Origin: Nostoc sp. MS1
Lineage (GTDB): Bacteria; Cyanobacteriota; Cyanobacteriia; Cyanobacteriales; Nostocaceae
Reading direction: 5' to 3'
Assembly (NCBI RefSeq): GCF_019976755.1
Contig: NZ_AP023441.1
Span: 2,229,501-2,293,500 of the forward strand
DNA: 64,000 nt
The notes under the pieces are model-generated. The model saw only the letters and a program-made list of their open reading frames with translations. It did no database searches and had not been told where the DNA came from. Position numbers and translations under genes: made by a program. Position 1 is the stretch's first letter. Each line of letters starts with the position of its first letter. Of the stretch, positions 52,129 to 61,056 are shown one piece after another.

Positions 52129-53451
52129 TTAAACTTTTTTGATCTTCAAACTATTCAAATATTCTTCTGGTTTCTCTGGGTCAAATTTAACGCCATCAAA
52201 AAATGTTTCAATTCCGCGAGAAGTGCTTGAAGGAATTTCTGCATCAGCTACATTAATTGCTTTTGCTGCTTTCTTCCACAAGTCTTCCTTATTAACTTGA
52301 TTAACAATGTCTTGCACTTTAGTATCTTTTGGTAAGTAACCCCAGCGAATTTCCTCAGTTAAAAACCAAGTATCATGACTCTTATAAGGATAGGAAGCAT
52401 TATCTGCCCAGAATTTCATGCGATGAGCAAATTCTTTTTCGGTGCGCCCATCACCATAATCAATATTTCCTTTAGACCTTTCTAAAATATCTGCGGCGGC
52501 AACATTTAAGTATTTCCGGTCAGAAATGATTTTACACATTTCTTCTTTATTTTCTGCTTTATCACACCATTGTTGTGCTTCTAAAATCGCCATCAAAATT
52601 GCTTGTGCAGCGTTGGGATTTTTATCAACCCAGTCTTGACGCATCGCAAAGGCTTTTTCTGGGTGGTCTTTCCATAATTCGCCTGTAACTAAAGCCGAGT
52701 AACCTAATTTTTGGCTAACTAATTGAGCGTTCCAAGGTTCTCCTACACAGAAAGCATCTACTGTACCAACTTTCATATTGGCTACCATTTGTGGTGGTGG
52801 TACAGGTTCTAAAACCACATCTTGGTCGGGGTTAATACCGCCAGCCGCTAACCAATAGCGCATCCATAAATCATGTGTTCCGCCAGGAAAGGTAATACCA
52901 GCTTTCCAAGCTTTCTTATCAGCTTTAGCTTTGGCTGCGGTTTCTTTTAAGCCTTTGCTTTCTAAATTGACTTTCAAGTCTTTATACTTTTCTGCAACCG
53001 AGATAGCTTGACCGTTAGTATTTAATCTAGCCAATATATACATTGGCACTTTATCGTTAATGGTCATCAAGTATGGCATGGGGCTAAGAATATGTGCGCC
53101 ATCAATACCATCACCAGAAGAACCAATTTTTAAGTTATCGCGGGTGACAGGCCAAGATTTCTGCTTGATGACTTCCATATCAGTCATGCCATATTTGGCA
53201 AAGAAGCCTTTTTCTTTAGCAATAATTAGGGGTGCAGCATCAGTTAGAGGAATAAATCCTAACTTGGCTTTGGTAGTTTCTACTTTCGGTGCTTTAGTAG
53301 ATGTAACGTTGGCGGCTGGGTTGGCTGAAGGTGCTTGTTCTCCTGTGGATGTTGATTGAGAATTGTTGGAAGTGCAAGCATGAGCAAAAATAGAAACCGC
53401 AGCCGCCGCGCCTGTGGTGAAAATAAATTTTCTTCTGGAAACGTGTGTCAT
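52129..53451 (-). CDS. nrtA: Nitrate/nitrite-binding lipoprotein NrtA
   Basis: 440 residues. The start SRRKFIFTTGAAAAVSIFAH then ACTSN has a Tat-like SRRKF motif and a lipobox-type Cys near residue 26. The binding domain has LGFIPLTDAAPLIIAKEKGF, MRYWLAAGGINPDQDVVLEP, and VDAFCVGEPWNAQLV. NrtA binds nitrate and nitrite in the periplasm while anchored to the membrane. First transporter gene after nirA, with a 76-bp spacer. Confidence 0.95.
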   Translation of the reverse strand: MTHVSRRKFIFTTGAAAAVSIFAHACTSNNSQSTSTGEQAPSANPAANVTSTKAPKVETTKAKLGFIPLTDAAPLIIAKEKGFFAKYGMTDMEVIKQKSWPVTRDNLKIGSSGDGIDGAHILSPMPYLMTINDKVPMYILARLNTNGQAISVAEKYKDLKVNLESKGLKETAAKAKADKKAWKAGITFPGGTHDLWMRYWLAAGGINPDQDVVLEPVPPPQMVANMKVGTVDAFCVGEPWNAQLVSQKLGYSALVTGELWKDHPEKAFAMRQDWVDKNPNAAQAILMAILEAQQWCDKAENKEEMCKIISDRKYLNVAAADILERSKGNIDYGDGRTEKEFAHRMKFWADNASYPYKSHDTWFLTEEIRWGYLPKDTKVQDIVNQVNKEDLWKKAAKAINVADAEIPSSTSRGIETFFDGVKFDPEKPEEYLNSLKIKKV

Positions 53452-53527
53452 TTTTCTTGTGTAAGTTGTTAATTCGTCAGTTGTCAGCCGTCAGTTGTTT
53501 TTCTCTACACCCCTATATCCCTACTAG

Positions 53528-55114
53528 CTATTTGGGTTTAGCGCCGAAGTTTTGGATGAGTAAGTCTCGTAAAACTGGCTGTAAGTCTTCACAGGGGATG
53601 CCTTTTTGAACGCAGCTACCTAAATGTGCGTCTTTGCCGACTTTGCCACCCATATAGATGTCAACGCCTTCGACAGGTTTGCCATCTTTACGGGCTTTGG
53701 TTCCCATGAGGCCGATGTCTGCAACTTGGGGTTGTCCGCAAGAGTTGGGACAGCCTGTCCAATGGATGCGGACTGGACGAGTGAATGTGAGTTCATCTTC
53801 CAAGGCTTTGATCATTTCTGAGGCGCGGTTTTTGGTTTCGATGAGGGCGAAGTTGCAAAACTGTGCGCCTGTGCAAGAAACTAGCGATCGCGTTAACATT
53901 CCCGGATCGATGGAAAATCTCTCTAGCAAGGGATCTGTTAACAATGTTTGTAACCGCGAGTCGGGAATGTTAGGAATAATCACGTTCTGTTCAACAGTCA
54001 TGCGGATTTCGCCGCTACCGTAAACATCGGCTAATCTGGCAAGTTCAAACATATCCTCGGCATACAACCTACCTACAGGTATGTGTAAGCCCACATAGTT
54101 CAATCCCTCTTGCTTCTGTTTATAAACTCCGATGTGGTCGCGCTTTTCCCAATCGATTTCGTCTTTGGGTGCGGCGTTTAGTAAGGATTTACCTAGACGC
54201 TGTTCAACTTCGGAGCGGAACTTCTCTATACCCCACTCATCAATCAACCACATCAAACGAGACTTCAAACGATTAGCTCTTGAGCCGTTATCCCGATAGA
54301 CTTCTAACACCGCCTTACATATAGCTACAACTTCTTCTGGTGTAACCCAAACATTCAAGGGGATCGCCGCTTCACAACGTTTAGCGGAAAAGAAGCCACC
54401 CACCAGGACGTTAAATCCAAAGACTTTTTGAGGTGTTGGCGATTTGTCAGGGTTCCCTAATATCCAATCTCCATTGACTTCTTTGAATGCTGGGACGAAG
54501 GCTAAATCGTTGATTTCTGCATGGACTGAATTGTCGCGTCCACCAGCGATCGCAATATTAAATTTGCGAGGTAAATTAGTAAATTCGGGATTACCTTCTC
54601 CTTTATTGGTAAGTAAATCCTGAATTTGCTGCACCAATTCGCGGGTGTCATACAACTCATCCGCATCCAACCCGGCTACGGGATCACCTGTGATGTTGCG
54701 GATGTTGTCCATTCCAGATTGCACACTGGTTAAACCCACGGCGTGAAATTTATTGAAGATATCTGGTAAATCTTCAATTCTGATCCCACGTAATTGAATA
54801 TTCTGTCTGGTTGTAATATCAGCGTTACCGTCATCTCCGTAACGCTGCACCACTTCGGCTAAAACACGCATCTGATCGCTAGTGAGAATACCATTAGGCA
54901 TCCGCATCCGCATCATGAACTTACCGGGAGTGACTGGACGAAAGAATACACCCACCCACTTCAGGCGATGATCCCGGTCTGTTTCGTCCATTGCTTCCCA
55001 TCCGAGAGAGGCAATTTTATCTATTTCTAACTTGATAGCCAGTCCGTCCTTTTCAGCTTTGAATTTCTCAAACTTATTCAGACTGGCTTTGGCGGTAGTT
55101 GCTGTGTCTGTCAT
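53528..55114 (-). CDS. nirA: Ferredoxin-nitrite reductase
   Basis: 528 residues. The sirohaem/[4Fe-4S] Cys clusters are VSCTGAQFCNFALIETKNRA and WTGCPNSCGQPQVADIG. Two pseudo-repeated sirohaem reductase domains are present (FRPVTPGKFMMRMRMPNGIL, TTRQNIQLRGIRIEDL; second copy GLHIPVGRLYAEDMF). NirA reduces nitrite to ammonium with six electrons from ferredoxin, in the cytoplasm. First gene of the operon, about 285 nt after the predicted transcription start. Confidence 0.96.
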   Translation of the reverse strand: MTDTATTAKASLNKFEKFKAEKDGLAIKLEIDKIASLGWEAMDETDRDHRLKWVGVFFRPVTPGKFMMRMRMPNGILTSDQMRVLAEVVQRYGDDGNADITTRQNIQLRGIRIEDLPDIFNKFHAVGLTSVQSGMDNIRNITGDPVAGLDADELYDTRELVQQIQDLLTNKGEGNPEFTNLPRKFNIAIAGGRDNSVHAEINDLAFVPAFKEVNGDWILGNPDKSPTPQKVFGFNVLVGGFFSAKRCEAAIPLNVWVTPEEVVAICKAVLEVYRDNGSRANRLKSRLMWLIDEWGIEKFRSEVEQRLGKSLLNAAPKDEIDWEKRDHIGVYKQKQEGLNYVGLHIPVGRLYAEDMFELARLADVYGSGEIRMTVEQNVIIPNIPDSRLQTLLTDPLLERFSIDPGMLTRSLVSCTGAQFCNFALIETKNRASEMIKALEDELTFTRPVRIHWTGCPNSCGQPQVADIGLMGTKARKDGKPVEGVDIYMGGKVGKDAHLGSCVQKGIPCEDLQPVLRDLLIQNFGAKPK

Positions 55115-55405
55115 AACCCGGTTCTCATAAATTACTAAATCATCTGAAACTGGCGAAGCTATTTACTCAACATCAATCAGCCCGTAGTTTGTTGGGTAAT
55201 CTACGAGGGTTTAATAATGAAATATTTATTTAGGTTTAATTACTTGTACTCAAGAGCGTTTTAGAATAATTTTCTTGCTATTTCAATTACCGGCACGCCG
55301 CCTATAGTTAATTGAATGCAGTTGGAGTTATAGGTAATCTTTTACATTGGCTCAATTTGTCAAGAGGTTTATTTGAATGTTTATGTAACAATTTCGATAC
55401 TTCTA

Positions 55406-55447
55406 AGGTTATGTTGGGATTTCATGTAAAATAGTATAAGTAGCTAC
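55406..55447 (-). promoter_or_regulatory. Class II NtcA promoter of the nir operon
   Basis: On the minus strand GTAGCTACTTATAC (55434-55447) is an exact GTAN8TAC NtcA box. TAACCT (55406-55411) lies 22 bp downstream and fits the -10 TAN3T. The start of transcription would be near 55399, giving a leader of about 285 nt to nirA. Confidence 0.85.
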
Positions 55448-55485
55448 AAAATTATAGTAATAATCCCTAAATCGAATAGTTAATA

Positions 55486-55498
55486 TGCGTTTTCTGCA
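55486..55498 (-). promoter_or_regulatory. Candidate NtcB (LysR-type) site upstream of the NtcA box
   Basis: Minus strand TGCAGAAAACGCA has the T-N11-A shape with TGCA/CGCA half-sites and lies about 38 bp upstream of the NtcA box. A second palindrome TGCAAAATGCTTGCA is at 55520-55534. NtcB is known to help activate nir in Anabaena, but the actual contacts here are inferred. Confidence 0.4.
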
Positions 55499-55704
55499 TT
55501 ACACTTACTAAATAAGTAGTGCAAAATGCTTGCAAACCATTGCTACGTCTTGCATACAGATTTTTACTGACTCTAGTTTAATTCCCTAGTCTTTTCATGA
55601 GCGATGAGAGAGACAAGGAAGCAGAGAAGCAGAGGAGCAGAAGGAGACGATGATTATTAACTCCTGCTTTTTGACTATTGACTAATAACTAATAACTAAT
55701 AACT

Positions 55705-56124
55705 ATGAAACGTAGAGATTTTATTAATTGGGTGGGTTTGGGTTTGATAGCGAGTAGCTTACCTGTAGCGATCGCAGCTTGTACTTCTGGGCAGACAACA
55801 TCCACCGCAAAATCTACAGGCTGGGAAACAGTTGGTACTGTTACAGACTTAGATAAATCCGGTCAACTACTAAACGAAAATTCCCCCATTGGCCCGGTGT
55901 TGGTAGTCGGTACATCAAAAGAAAATCTTGTTGCTGTTAACCCCGCCTGCACCCACAAAGGCTGCACAGTTGGATGGAAAGCCGAAGCCAAAAAATTTGT
56001 TTGCCCATGTCATGGCTCAGAATTTGGAATTGATGGTAAAGTTCAAAAAGAACCAGCTACAGAACCACTCAAAACTTACGCCGCCAAGATTGAGGGTAGT
56101 TCAGTCGTAGTTAGACAAAGTTAA
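55705..56124 (+). CDS. Rieske [2Fe-2S] protein with Tat-type leader
   Basis: 139 residues. Leader MKRRDFINWVGLGLIASSLP, then VAIAACTSG, has the twin-Arg RRDF and a possible lipobox Cys. The Rieske site is CTHKGCTVGW and CPCHGSEFGIDG, giving Cys/His pairs for a [2Fe-2S] cluster. It lacks the long helix of cytochrome b6f PetC, so it is a small exported Rieske protein. It is divergent from the nir operon and upstream of nirB. Function unknown; electron transfer in the periplasm or lumen is likely. Confidence 0.85.
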   Translation: MKRRDFINWVGLGLIASSLPVAIAACTSGQTTSTAKSTGWETVGTVTDLDKSGQLLNENSPIGPVLVVGTSKENLVAVNPACTHKGCTVGWKAEAKKFVCPCHGSEFGIDGKVQKEPATEPLKTYAAKIEGSSVVVRQS

Positions 56125-56257
56125 GCAACTAGGGTTTAGGGATTAGAGACTAGAGGCTAGTATTTTTTACGTAGCACTTTCAGCCGGGAAGCAATAGCAG
56201 AAATTACCATCCCACTCCCTACTCCCCACTCCCCATTCCCTTTTAATTGAAATTACT

Positions 56258-57454
56258 GTGAATAATATCAGTCAACTTTTGGCGCAGGCACAGGCAGCCT
56301 ATTATGCAGGTGATTGGTCATCATTGATTCACTATCTGCAACAGCTGATTTTGGTCGGGAAGGATGAAGCTGATCCAAAATATCTTTTAGAATTGTCACT
56401 TTCTGCGTTGGAAATGGGCGATTTTCAACAACGCTGGGATATTACCAAGGTGTTAATCAGTTTGGGAAGTATTGCCATCAATCCCTTGATTGAACTTTTA
56501 GAAGATGACGAAGCAGAGGATGAATTGCGCTGGTTTGCTGCCAGAATTTTGGGCGAGTTTTCCCATCCAGATGTAATAAATCCTTTGGTGGAATTTTTGC
56601 GGGTAAATGAAAATGAGGAATTGAGGGCGATCGCAGCATCTTCTTTGGCACAATTAGGAACTGTAGCTATTCCCAAACTTAGCGAATTGTTAAAAGATGA
56701 AAATACCAGGCTTTTGGCAGTGCGATCGCTGGCTTACGTCCGCCGTACAGAAACTATCAACCCTTTATTAACTGTGGTGCAAGATCATCAAGCCGCAGTC
56801 CGCGCCGCCGCTTTAGAAGCCCTCAGTAGTTTTCACGATGAACGTGTAGCACCTGTATTATTAAATGCTTTGAATGATTTAGCCGCACCTGTAAGACGCG
56901 CTGCAATTATCGGTTTAAGTTATCGTCCGGGATTATCTGCCCAACTAGATTTGATTAGGAAAATACAGCCACATCTTTATGATTTTAATATTGAGGTTTG
57001 CTGTGTAGCTGCCGTTGCCCTTGCCCGGATGGGTGATGATGCTGCCCAACACCTATTTCAAGTATTGGTATCGCCCCATACACCAATTACATTACAACTA
57101 GAAATCATCCGCGCCTTGAATTGGTTAGAGTCACTAACAGGACTGGAGTATTTACAACAAGCACTAAATCAACTCACCTCAGCAACACTTTGGCAAGAAA
57201 TTGTTACTGTTTTAGGACGGGTACAAAAGCCGGAGTTAAAAACACCAGCCACAGAAATTATTTTACAGATGTTACAAGCACCACATCCTGCGACAAAAAT
57301 TAACAGTGTGAAAAGTGCGATCGCTCTATCTTTGGGCCAGTTGGGTTGTCCGCAAGCCACAGAACTATTAAACCAGATGCAGGAAGATCCAGATGAGTTT
57401 GTCAGACTACATGCGATCGCTGCACTTAAAAAACTCACCCCTTCTTTGGCATAG
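56258..57454 (+). CDS. nirB: NirB-type HEAT protein needed for nitrite reductase
   Basis: 398 residues, HEAT-like throughout: ELRWFAARILGEFSHPDVIN, ELRAIAASSLAQLGTVAIPK, LLAVRSLAYVRRTETINPLL, AVRAAALEALSSFHDERVAP, VRRAAIIGLSYRPGLS. By context (divergent from nir, near ntcB and cnaT) it matches the nirB gene of Anabaena 7120, which is required for full nitrite reductase activity and is not the E. coli NirB. I identify it by position and HEAT content, not by alignment. Confidence 0.75.
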   Translation: MNNISQLLAQAQAAYYAGDWSSLIHYLQQLILVGKDEADPKYLLELSLSALEMGDFQQRWDITKVLISLGSIAINPLIELLEDDEAEDELRWFAARILGEFSHPDVINPLVEFLRVNENEELRAIAASSLAQLGTVAIPKLSELLKDENTRLLAVRSLAYVRRTETINPLLTVVQDHQAAVRAAALEALSSFHDERVAPVLLNALNDLAAPVRRAAIIGLSYRPGLSAQLDLIRKIQPHLYDFNIEVCCVAAVALARMGDDAAQHLFQVLVSPHTPITLQLEIIRALNWLESLTGLEYLQQALNQLTSATLWQEIVTVLGRVQKPELKTPATEIILQMLQAPHPATKINSVKSAIALSLGQLGCPQATELLNQMQEDPDEFVRLHAIAALKKLTPSLA

Positions 57455-57871
57455 AGTAGGGAACAGAGAACAGACTTAACAGTCTTTAATGATTGTGAGC
57501 CTGTTCCATGTAGCGTAGCTGATAGTCAAAATTAAGGCTCAAAAAAATCGATACATATTGATGTGGTGTTTGTCTTCTACCAAACACTAGAATTTTGCAT
57601 AAGTAATAGCTTTATTTAATATATAAGAGCTATAAGATTTATCAATAAGCTTTAATGTGATTTTTCCCCCGAAATAGTATTTACTAGAATTTAACCCTTG
57701 CGATAAATATCTCGATGAATATCTATGTATTGATAAGTTAATGCGGCGAATTAAATTCCTGAGATTTAAAGTGAATAATATTAGTTTCCTAACTACACTT
57801 TAAATTTACTTATCAAATATATTTAAACATCGACATAAATTTTTTCTACATTACATATATCTGGAGTCATC
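57455..57871. other. Intergenic region with a 7-bp-arm palindrome
   Basis: 417 bp before the porin gene. GTGTTTG (57566-57572) and CAAACAC (57581-57587) form an inverted repeat with an 8-base spacer, a possible operator or hairpin. The rest is AT-rich. No gene or NtcA box found. Confidence 0.5.
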
Positions 57872-59737
57872 ATGGCAAAATATCTACTAGCCTCTGCTGG
57901 TGGAGCAGCTTTCTTATGGTTATTTTATGGTTTGTTCCCTGTACAAGCCACTACTAATTCATTATTAGAAATAGATAAATCTGTTGAAAAAAGTAGTATT
58001 ACTGCCCCAAAATCTGCTATTGCTGAAGCCAATTTAGCTGATGCTAATGAGCAACAATTGCCAGTAACTAATGTAGTTAAACAAGAGTCTGATACAACCA
58101 ATCAACAGCCACAAACACAAAATTCAACATCAGATGAATTTGCACAAGTAACATCCGTATCGCAGTTATCAGATGTACAGCCTACTGATTGGGCTTTCCA
58201 AGCACTACAATCTTTAGTTGAGCGCTATGGTTGTATCGCTGGTTATCCCAACCGTACCTATCGCGGTAATCGAGCGATGACTCGTTATGAGTTTGCGGCT
58301 GGTTTAAATGCTTGTCTAGACAGAATCAACGAACTCATCGCTACTGCAACGGGTGATTTAGTCAGAAAAGAAGATTTAGCAACCTTACAAAAACTACAAG
58401 AACAATTTGCGGCAGAATTAGCCACTTTGCGGGGTCGAGTCGATGCTTTAGAAGCCCGGACAACAGAATTAGAAGCCAATCAGTTTTCGACTACGACAAA
58501 ACTCAATGGTGAAGCAATTATCGCTGGTATTGGTGCTACTGGCGGCGCTCCTGGTAGGAATGATTCTAATATCATCCTAGTAAACAGAGTGCGGTTAAAT
58601 CTCACCACTAGCTTTACAGGTAAAGATACATTAATCACAGGCTTGCAAGCCTACAACTTTTTAGGTGGAGCCGATGGTAGTGGTAGCTTACAACAAAGTT
58701 TAGGACTAGCTTCACCTATTTTAAGTGCTAGTAGCGCTCGTACTAGTTTTGAACCACAGTTTCCAGGTCTCAACGTTAAGGACTTATCTCCAGTAGGAGC
58801 GAATAGTGTACAACTGTACAAGTTACTGTATATTTTCCCTGTTGCAGATAAGTTAACCTTATTTGCGGGAACTGCGGCGGAAACATCAGATGCTTTTCCA
58901 GCAATTACACCTTTTTCTGGTGAGGGACAAGAATCAATTTCTCGCTTCGGCAATTTGAATCCTGTCTTACGTGTTTCTGGTGGGACTTCTGGTACTGGTT
59001 TAGCATCGGCTGCGGGATTTATTTATACTTTCTCTCCCAGTTTAGATTTTCGTGCCTTATACGGTAGCGTTAACGCCAACTTGCCACAAAAATCTCCAAA
59101 TGAGGCAATAGCAGGATCGGGAATATCTACCACACCTTTAGGAGGTGGCTTATTCAGTGGTAGTAGCGTTATTGCAGCACAGTTAACCTTTAAACCCACC
59201 CGTGACATTGATATTGGTTTAAACTATGCCAACAGCTATCACGAAATCAATATTTTAGGCACAGGACTAATTAGGAGTGATATCAATGCTTTAGCTCTAC
59301 CTGGCTCGCCGAGTGATATACCAGTCAAGCTCAACTCTGTAGGTGGTACTCTTACTTGGCGATTCTCTCCTAAGATTGCTTTGTCTGGCTACGGTGCAGC
59401 TATCTTTGTTGATGATTCTTCTAACAGGGTTAATGCTTCTACGACCTTTACAAGTTGGATGGTAGGGCTTCACTTTAGAGATTTATTGCAATCAGGTAGT
59501 AGTGCGGGGCTTCTGTTTGGTCAGCCACTTTACCGTACAGATGCAAGTGGTGATGCTCGACTGACTCCAGATGGTGAAACTCGCGCTACTCCTTACCATT
59601 TGGAAGCCTATTATCGCTTCAAGGTCAGCGATAACATTAGCATCACCCCAGGCGCATTTGTTCTCTTCAACCCAGAGGGTGACAGCAGAAACGACACCAC
59701 AACTGTAGGCGTATTGCGGACTACGTTTACTTTCTAG
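57872..59737 (+). CDS. SLH-domain porin (OprB type)
   Basis: 621 residues. A signal peptide (YLLASAGGAAFLWLFYGLFP, cut near VQA), then an SLH domain (SQLSDVQPTDWAFQALQSLV, ERYGCIAGYPNRTYRGNRAM, TRYEFAAGLNACLDRINELI), a coiled coil (about 165-205, LQKLQEQFAAELATLRGRVD) and a beta-barrel ending in aromatic TVGVLRTTFTF. This is the major cyanobacterial outer-membrane channel family. The SLH part anchors it to peptidoglycan. Between nirB and ntcB it may supply nitrate entry, but the substrate is not known. Confidence 0.9.
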   Translation: MAKYLLASAGGAAFLWLFYGLFPVQATTNSLLEIDKSVEKSSITAPKSAIAEANLADANEQQLPVTNVVKQESDTTNQQPQTQNSTSDEFAQVTSVSQLSDVQPTDWAFQALQSLVERYGCIAGYPNRTYRGNRAMTRYEFAAGLNACLDRINELIATATGDLVRKEDLATLQKLQEQFAAELATLRGRVDALEARTTELEANQFSTTTKLNGEAIIAGIGATGGAPGRNDSNIILVNRVRLNLTTSFTGKDTLITGLQAYNFLGGADGSGSLQQSLGLASPILSASSARTSFEPQFPGLNVKDLSPVGANSVQLYKLLYIFPVADKLTLFAGTAAETSDAFPAITPFSGEGQESISRFGNLNPVLRVSGGTSGTGLASAAGFIYTFSPSLDFRALYGSVNANLPQKSPNEAIAGSGISTTPLGGGLFSGSSVIAAQLTFKPTRDIDIGLNYANSYHEINILGTGLIRSDINALALPGSPSDIPVKLNSVGGTLTWRFSPKIALSGYGAAIFVDDSSNRVNASTTFTSWMVGLHFRDLLQSGSSAGLLFGQPLYRTDASGDARLTPDGETRATPYHLEAYYRFKVSDNISITPGAFVLFNPEGDSRNDTTTVGVLRTTFTF

Positions 59738-59863
59738 AAGGTAAAAAGAGGGGGGAGACAAGGGAGAAACCCACCCCTAGCCCCTCCCAGGAGGAATAAC
59801 TACGGAATATAGACTGTTGACTATGGACTAATGACTAATGACTAATGACTAATAACCAAATAT

Positions 59864-59905
59864 GTAGCGAAATCTACTAAATTATGGAACGAAATCGGGT
59901 ACTTT
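59864..59905 (+). promoter_or_regulatory. Class II NtcA promoter of ntcB
   Basis: GTAGCGAAATCTAC (59864-59877) is an exact GTAN8TAC box, followed after 22 bp by TACTTT (59900-59905, TAN3T). Same geometry as the nir promoter. The predicted start is near 59912, about 31 nt before ntcB. Confidence 0.85.
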
Positions 59906-59942
59906 AATTCAATGCCATAAATGTAATTCAGGCTACATACCA

Positions 59943-60881
59943 ATGCGACTAGAGCAGTTGCAAGCTTTTTTGGCGATCGCAGAAACCGGCAGCTTTCAAA
60001 AGGCTGCTGGTAAATGTGGTGTCACCCAATCTACTATCAGTCGGCAAATTCAGTCACTAGAAGCAGATTTAGGTGTAGAACTGTTTCACAGAACGAATCA
60101 AGCTAAGTTGACTTTAGGCGGCGAACGCTTACTTCCCCGCGCCCGGAAAATTTGTCAAGAGTGGGAAACGGCTACACAAGAGTTAGCAGATTTAATCGCT
60201 GGGAAGCAGCCAGAGTTGTGTATCGCTGCGATTCATTCTCTTTGTGGTTCTTATTTACCACCAGTATTACAAAAGTTTTGCCGTGATTTTCCTGAAGTAC
60301 AATTGCGGGTAACATCTTTGGGAAGCGATCGCGCTCTGAAAGTCCTCAAAGATGGTTTAGTAGACTTAGCAATTGTCATGAATAATCGCTTTCTTACCAC
60401 TGCAAGGGAAATGGTGGTTGAAGTTTTGTATGATGAAGCGATAGAAGTTTTAATTGCCGCCAATCATCCTTTAGCTCAATATGAGCGTGTACCTTGGTCA
60501 GAATTGATACGTTATCCTCAAGTGGTTTTTAAAGATGGTTATGGGATGCAGCGTCTAGTCCAAGACAAATTTGAGCGACTAGAAGCCACACTACAAGCAG
60601 CTTTAGAAGTTAATACCTTAGATGCTTTTCGGGGAGTAGTGCGCCAAGGAGAATTAATCGCCTTACTCCCCACTTCTGCATTATTAGAAGCACGCCTTGA
60701 CCCCACCTTAGCAGTGCGTCCCCTAGCTAACAACGCATTACCAGACAATTCTGGCTTGACTCGTCGCGTAGTTATGGTGACAACTCAAGATCGGTTACAA
60801 ATTCCCCCCATTAAACATTTTTGGCAACTAGTTAGGGAAAATATTCCCCCACTAATGGAGCAGCAGCGATCGGCATCGTGA
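59943..60881 (+). CDS. ntcB: LysR-type activator of nitrate assimilation NtcB
   Basis: 312 residues. N-terminal winged HTH MRLEQLQAFLAIAETGSFQK, AAGKCGVTQSTISRQIQSLE, ADLGVELFHRTNQAKLT; the rest is the LysR effector domain. With NtcA, NtcB activates the nir operon when nitrate or nitrite is present and ammonium is absent. Position, NtcA-box promoter and downstream cnaT support the identification. Confidence 0.9.
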   Translation: MRLEQLQAFLAIAETGSFQKAAGKCGVTQSTISRQIQSLEADLGVELFHRTNQAKLTLGGERLLPRARKICQEWETATQELADLIAGKQPELCIAAIHSLCGSYLPPVLQKFCRDFPEVQLRVTSLGSDRALKVLKDGLVDLAIVMNNRFLTTAREMVVEVLYDEAIEVLIAANHPLAQYERVPWSELIRYPQVVFKDGYGMQRLVQDKFERLEATLQAALEVNTLDAFRGVVRQGELIALLPTSALLEARLDPTLAVRPLANNALPDNSGLTRRVVMVTTQDRLQIPPIKHFWQLVRENIPPLMEQQRSAS

Positions 60882-60955
60882 AGTTATGATTAGTCAAAAG
60901 TCCATAGTCCATAGTCCATAGTCTATAGTTCAAAACCTTTTTCTTAGCTGTTGAC

Positions 60956-61048
60956 TGTGAAGCAGTCGGAGTCTTGGCGGTTCCCGTCGAGTCCGAACTG
61001 CTGAACCCGGAGGGTTGACTGTTGACTGTTGACTGTTGACTAATGACT
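60956..61048. repeat. GC-rich dispersed repeat followed by heptameric repeats
   Basis: About 60 bp (GCAGTCGGAGTCTTGGCGGT then TCCCGTCGAGTCCGAACTGC and so on) of GC content higher than its surroundings. It is followed at 61014-61048 by TTGACTG heptamers ending just before cnaT. It looks like an inserted repeat between ntcB and cnaT. Confidence 0.65.
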
Positions 61049-61056
61049 AGTGACTT

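Larger units (their letters stand above)
55115..55704. other. Divergent control region between nirA and the Rieske gene
   Basis: 590 bp. It contains the nir leader, the NtcA promoter, the candidate NtcB sites, and from 55671 a tract of AATAACT/TAATAACT heptamers just before the Rieske start. No other gene seen. Confidence 0.7.

Noticed and set aside
60956..61012. GC-rich segment between ntcB and cnaT as an RNA gene
   Set aside because: It has no cloverleaf, terminator or conserved RNA motif that I can see. It resembles a dispersed repeat ending in heptamers.
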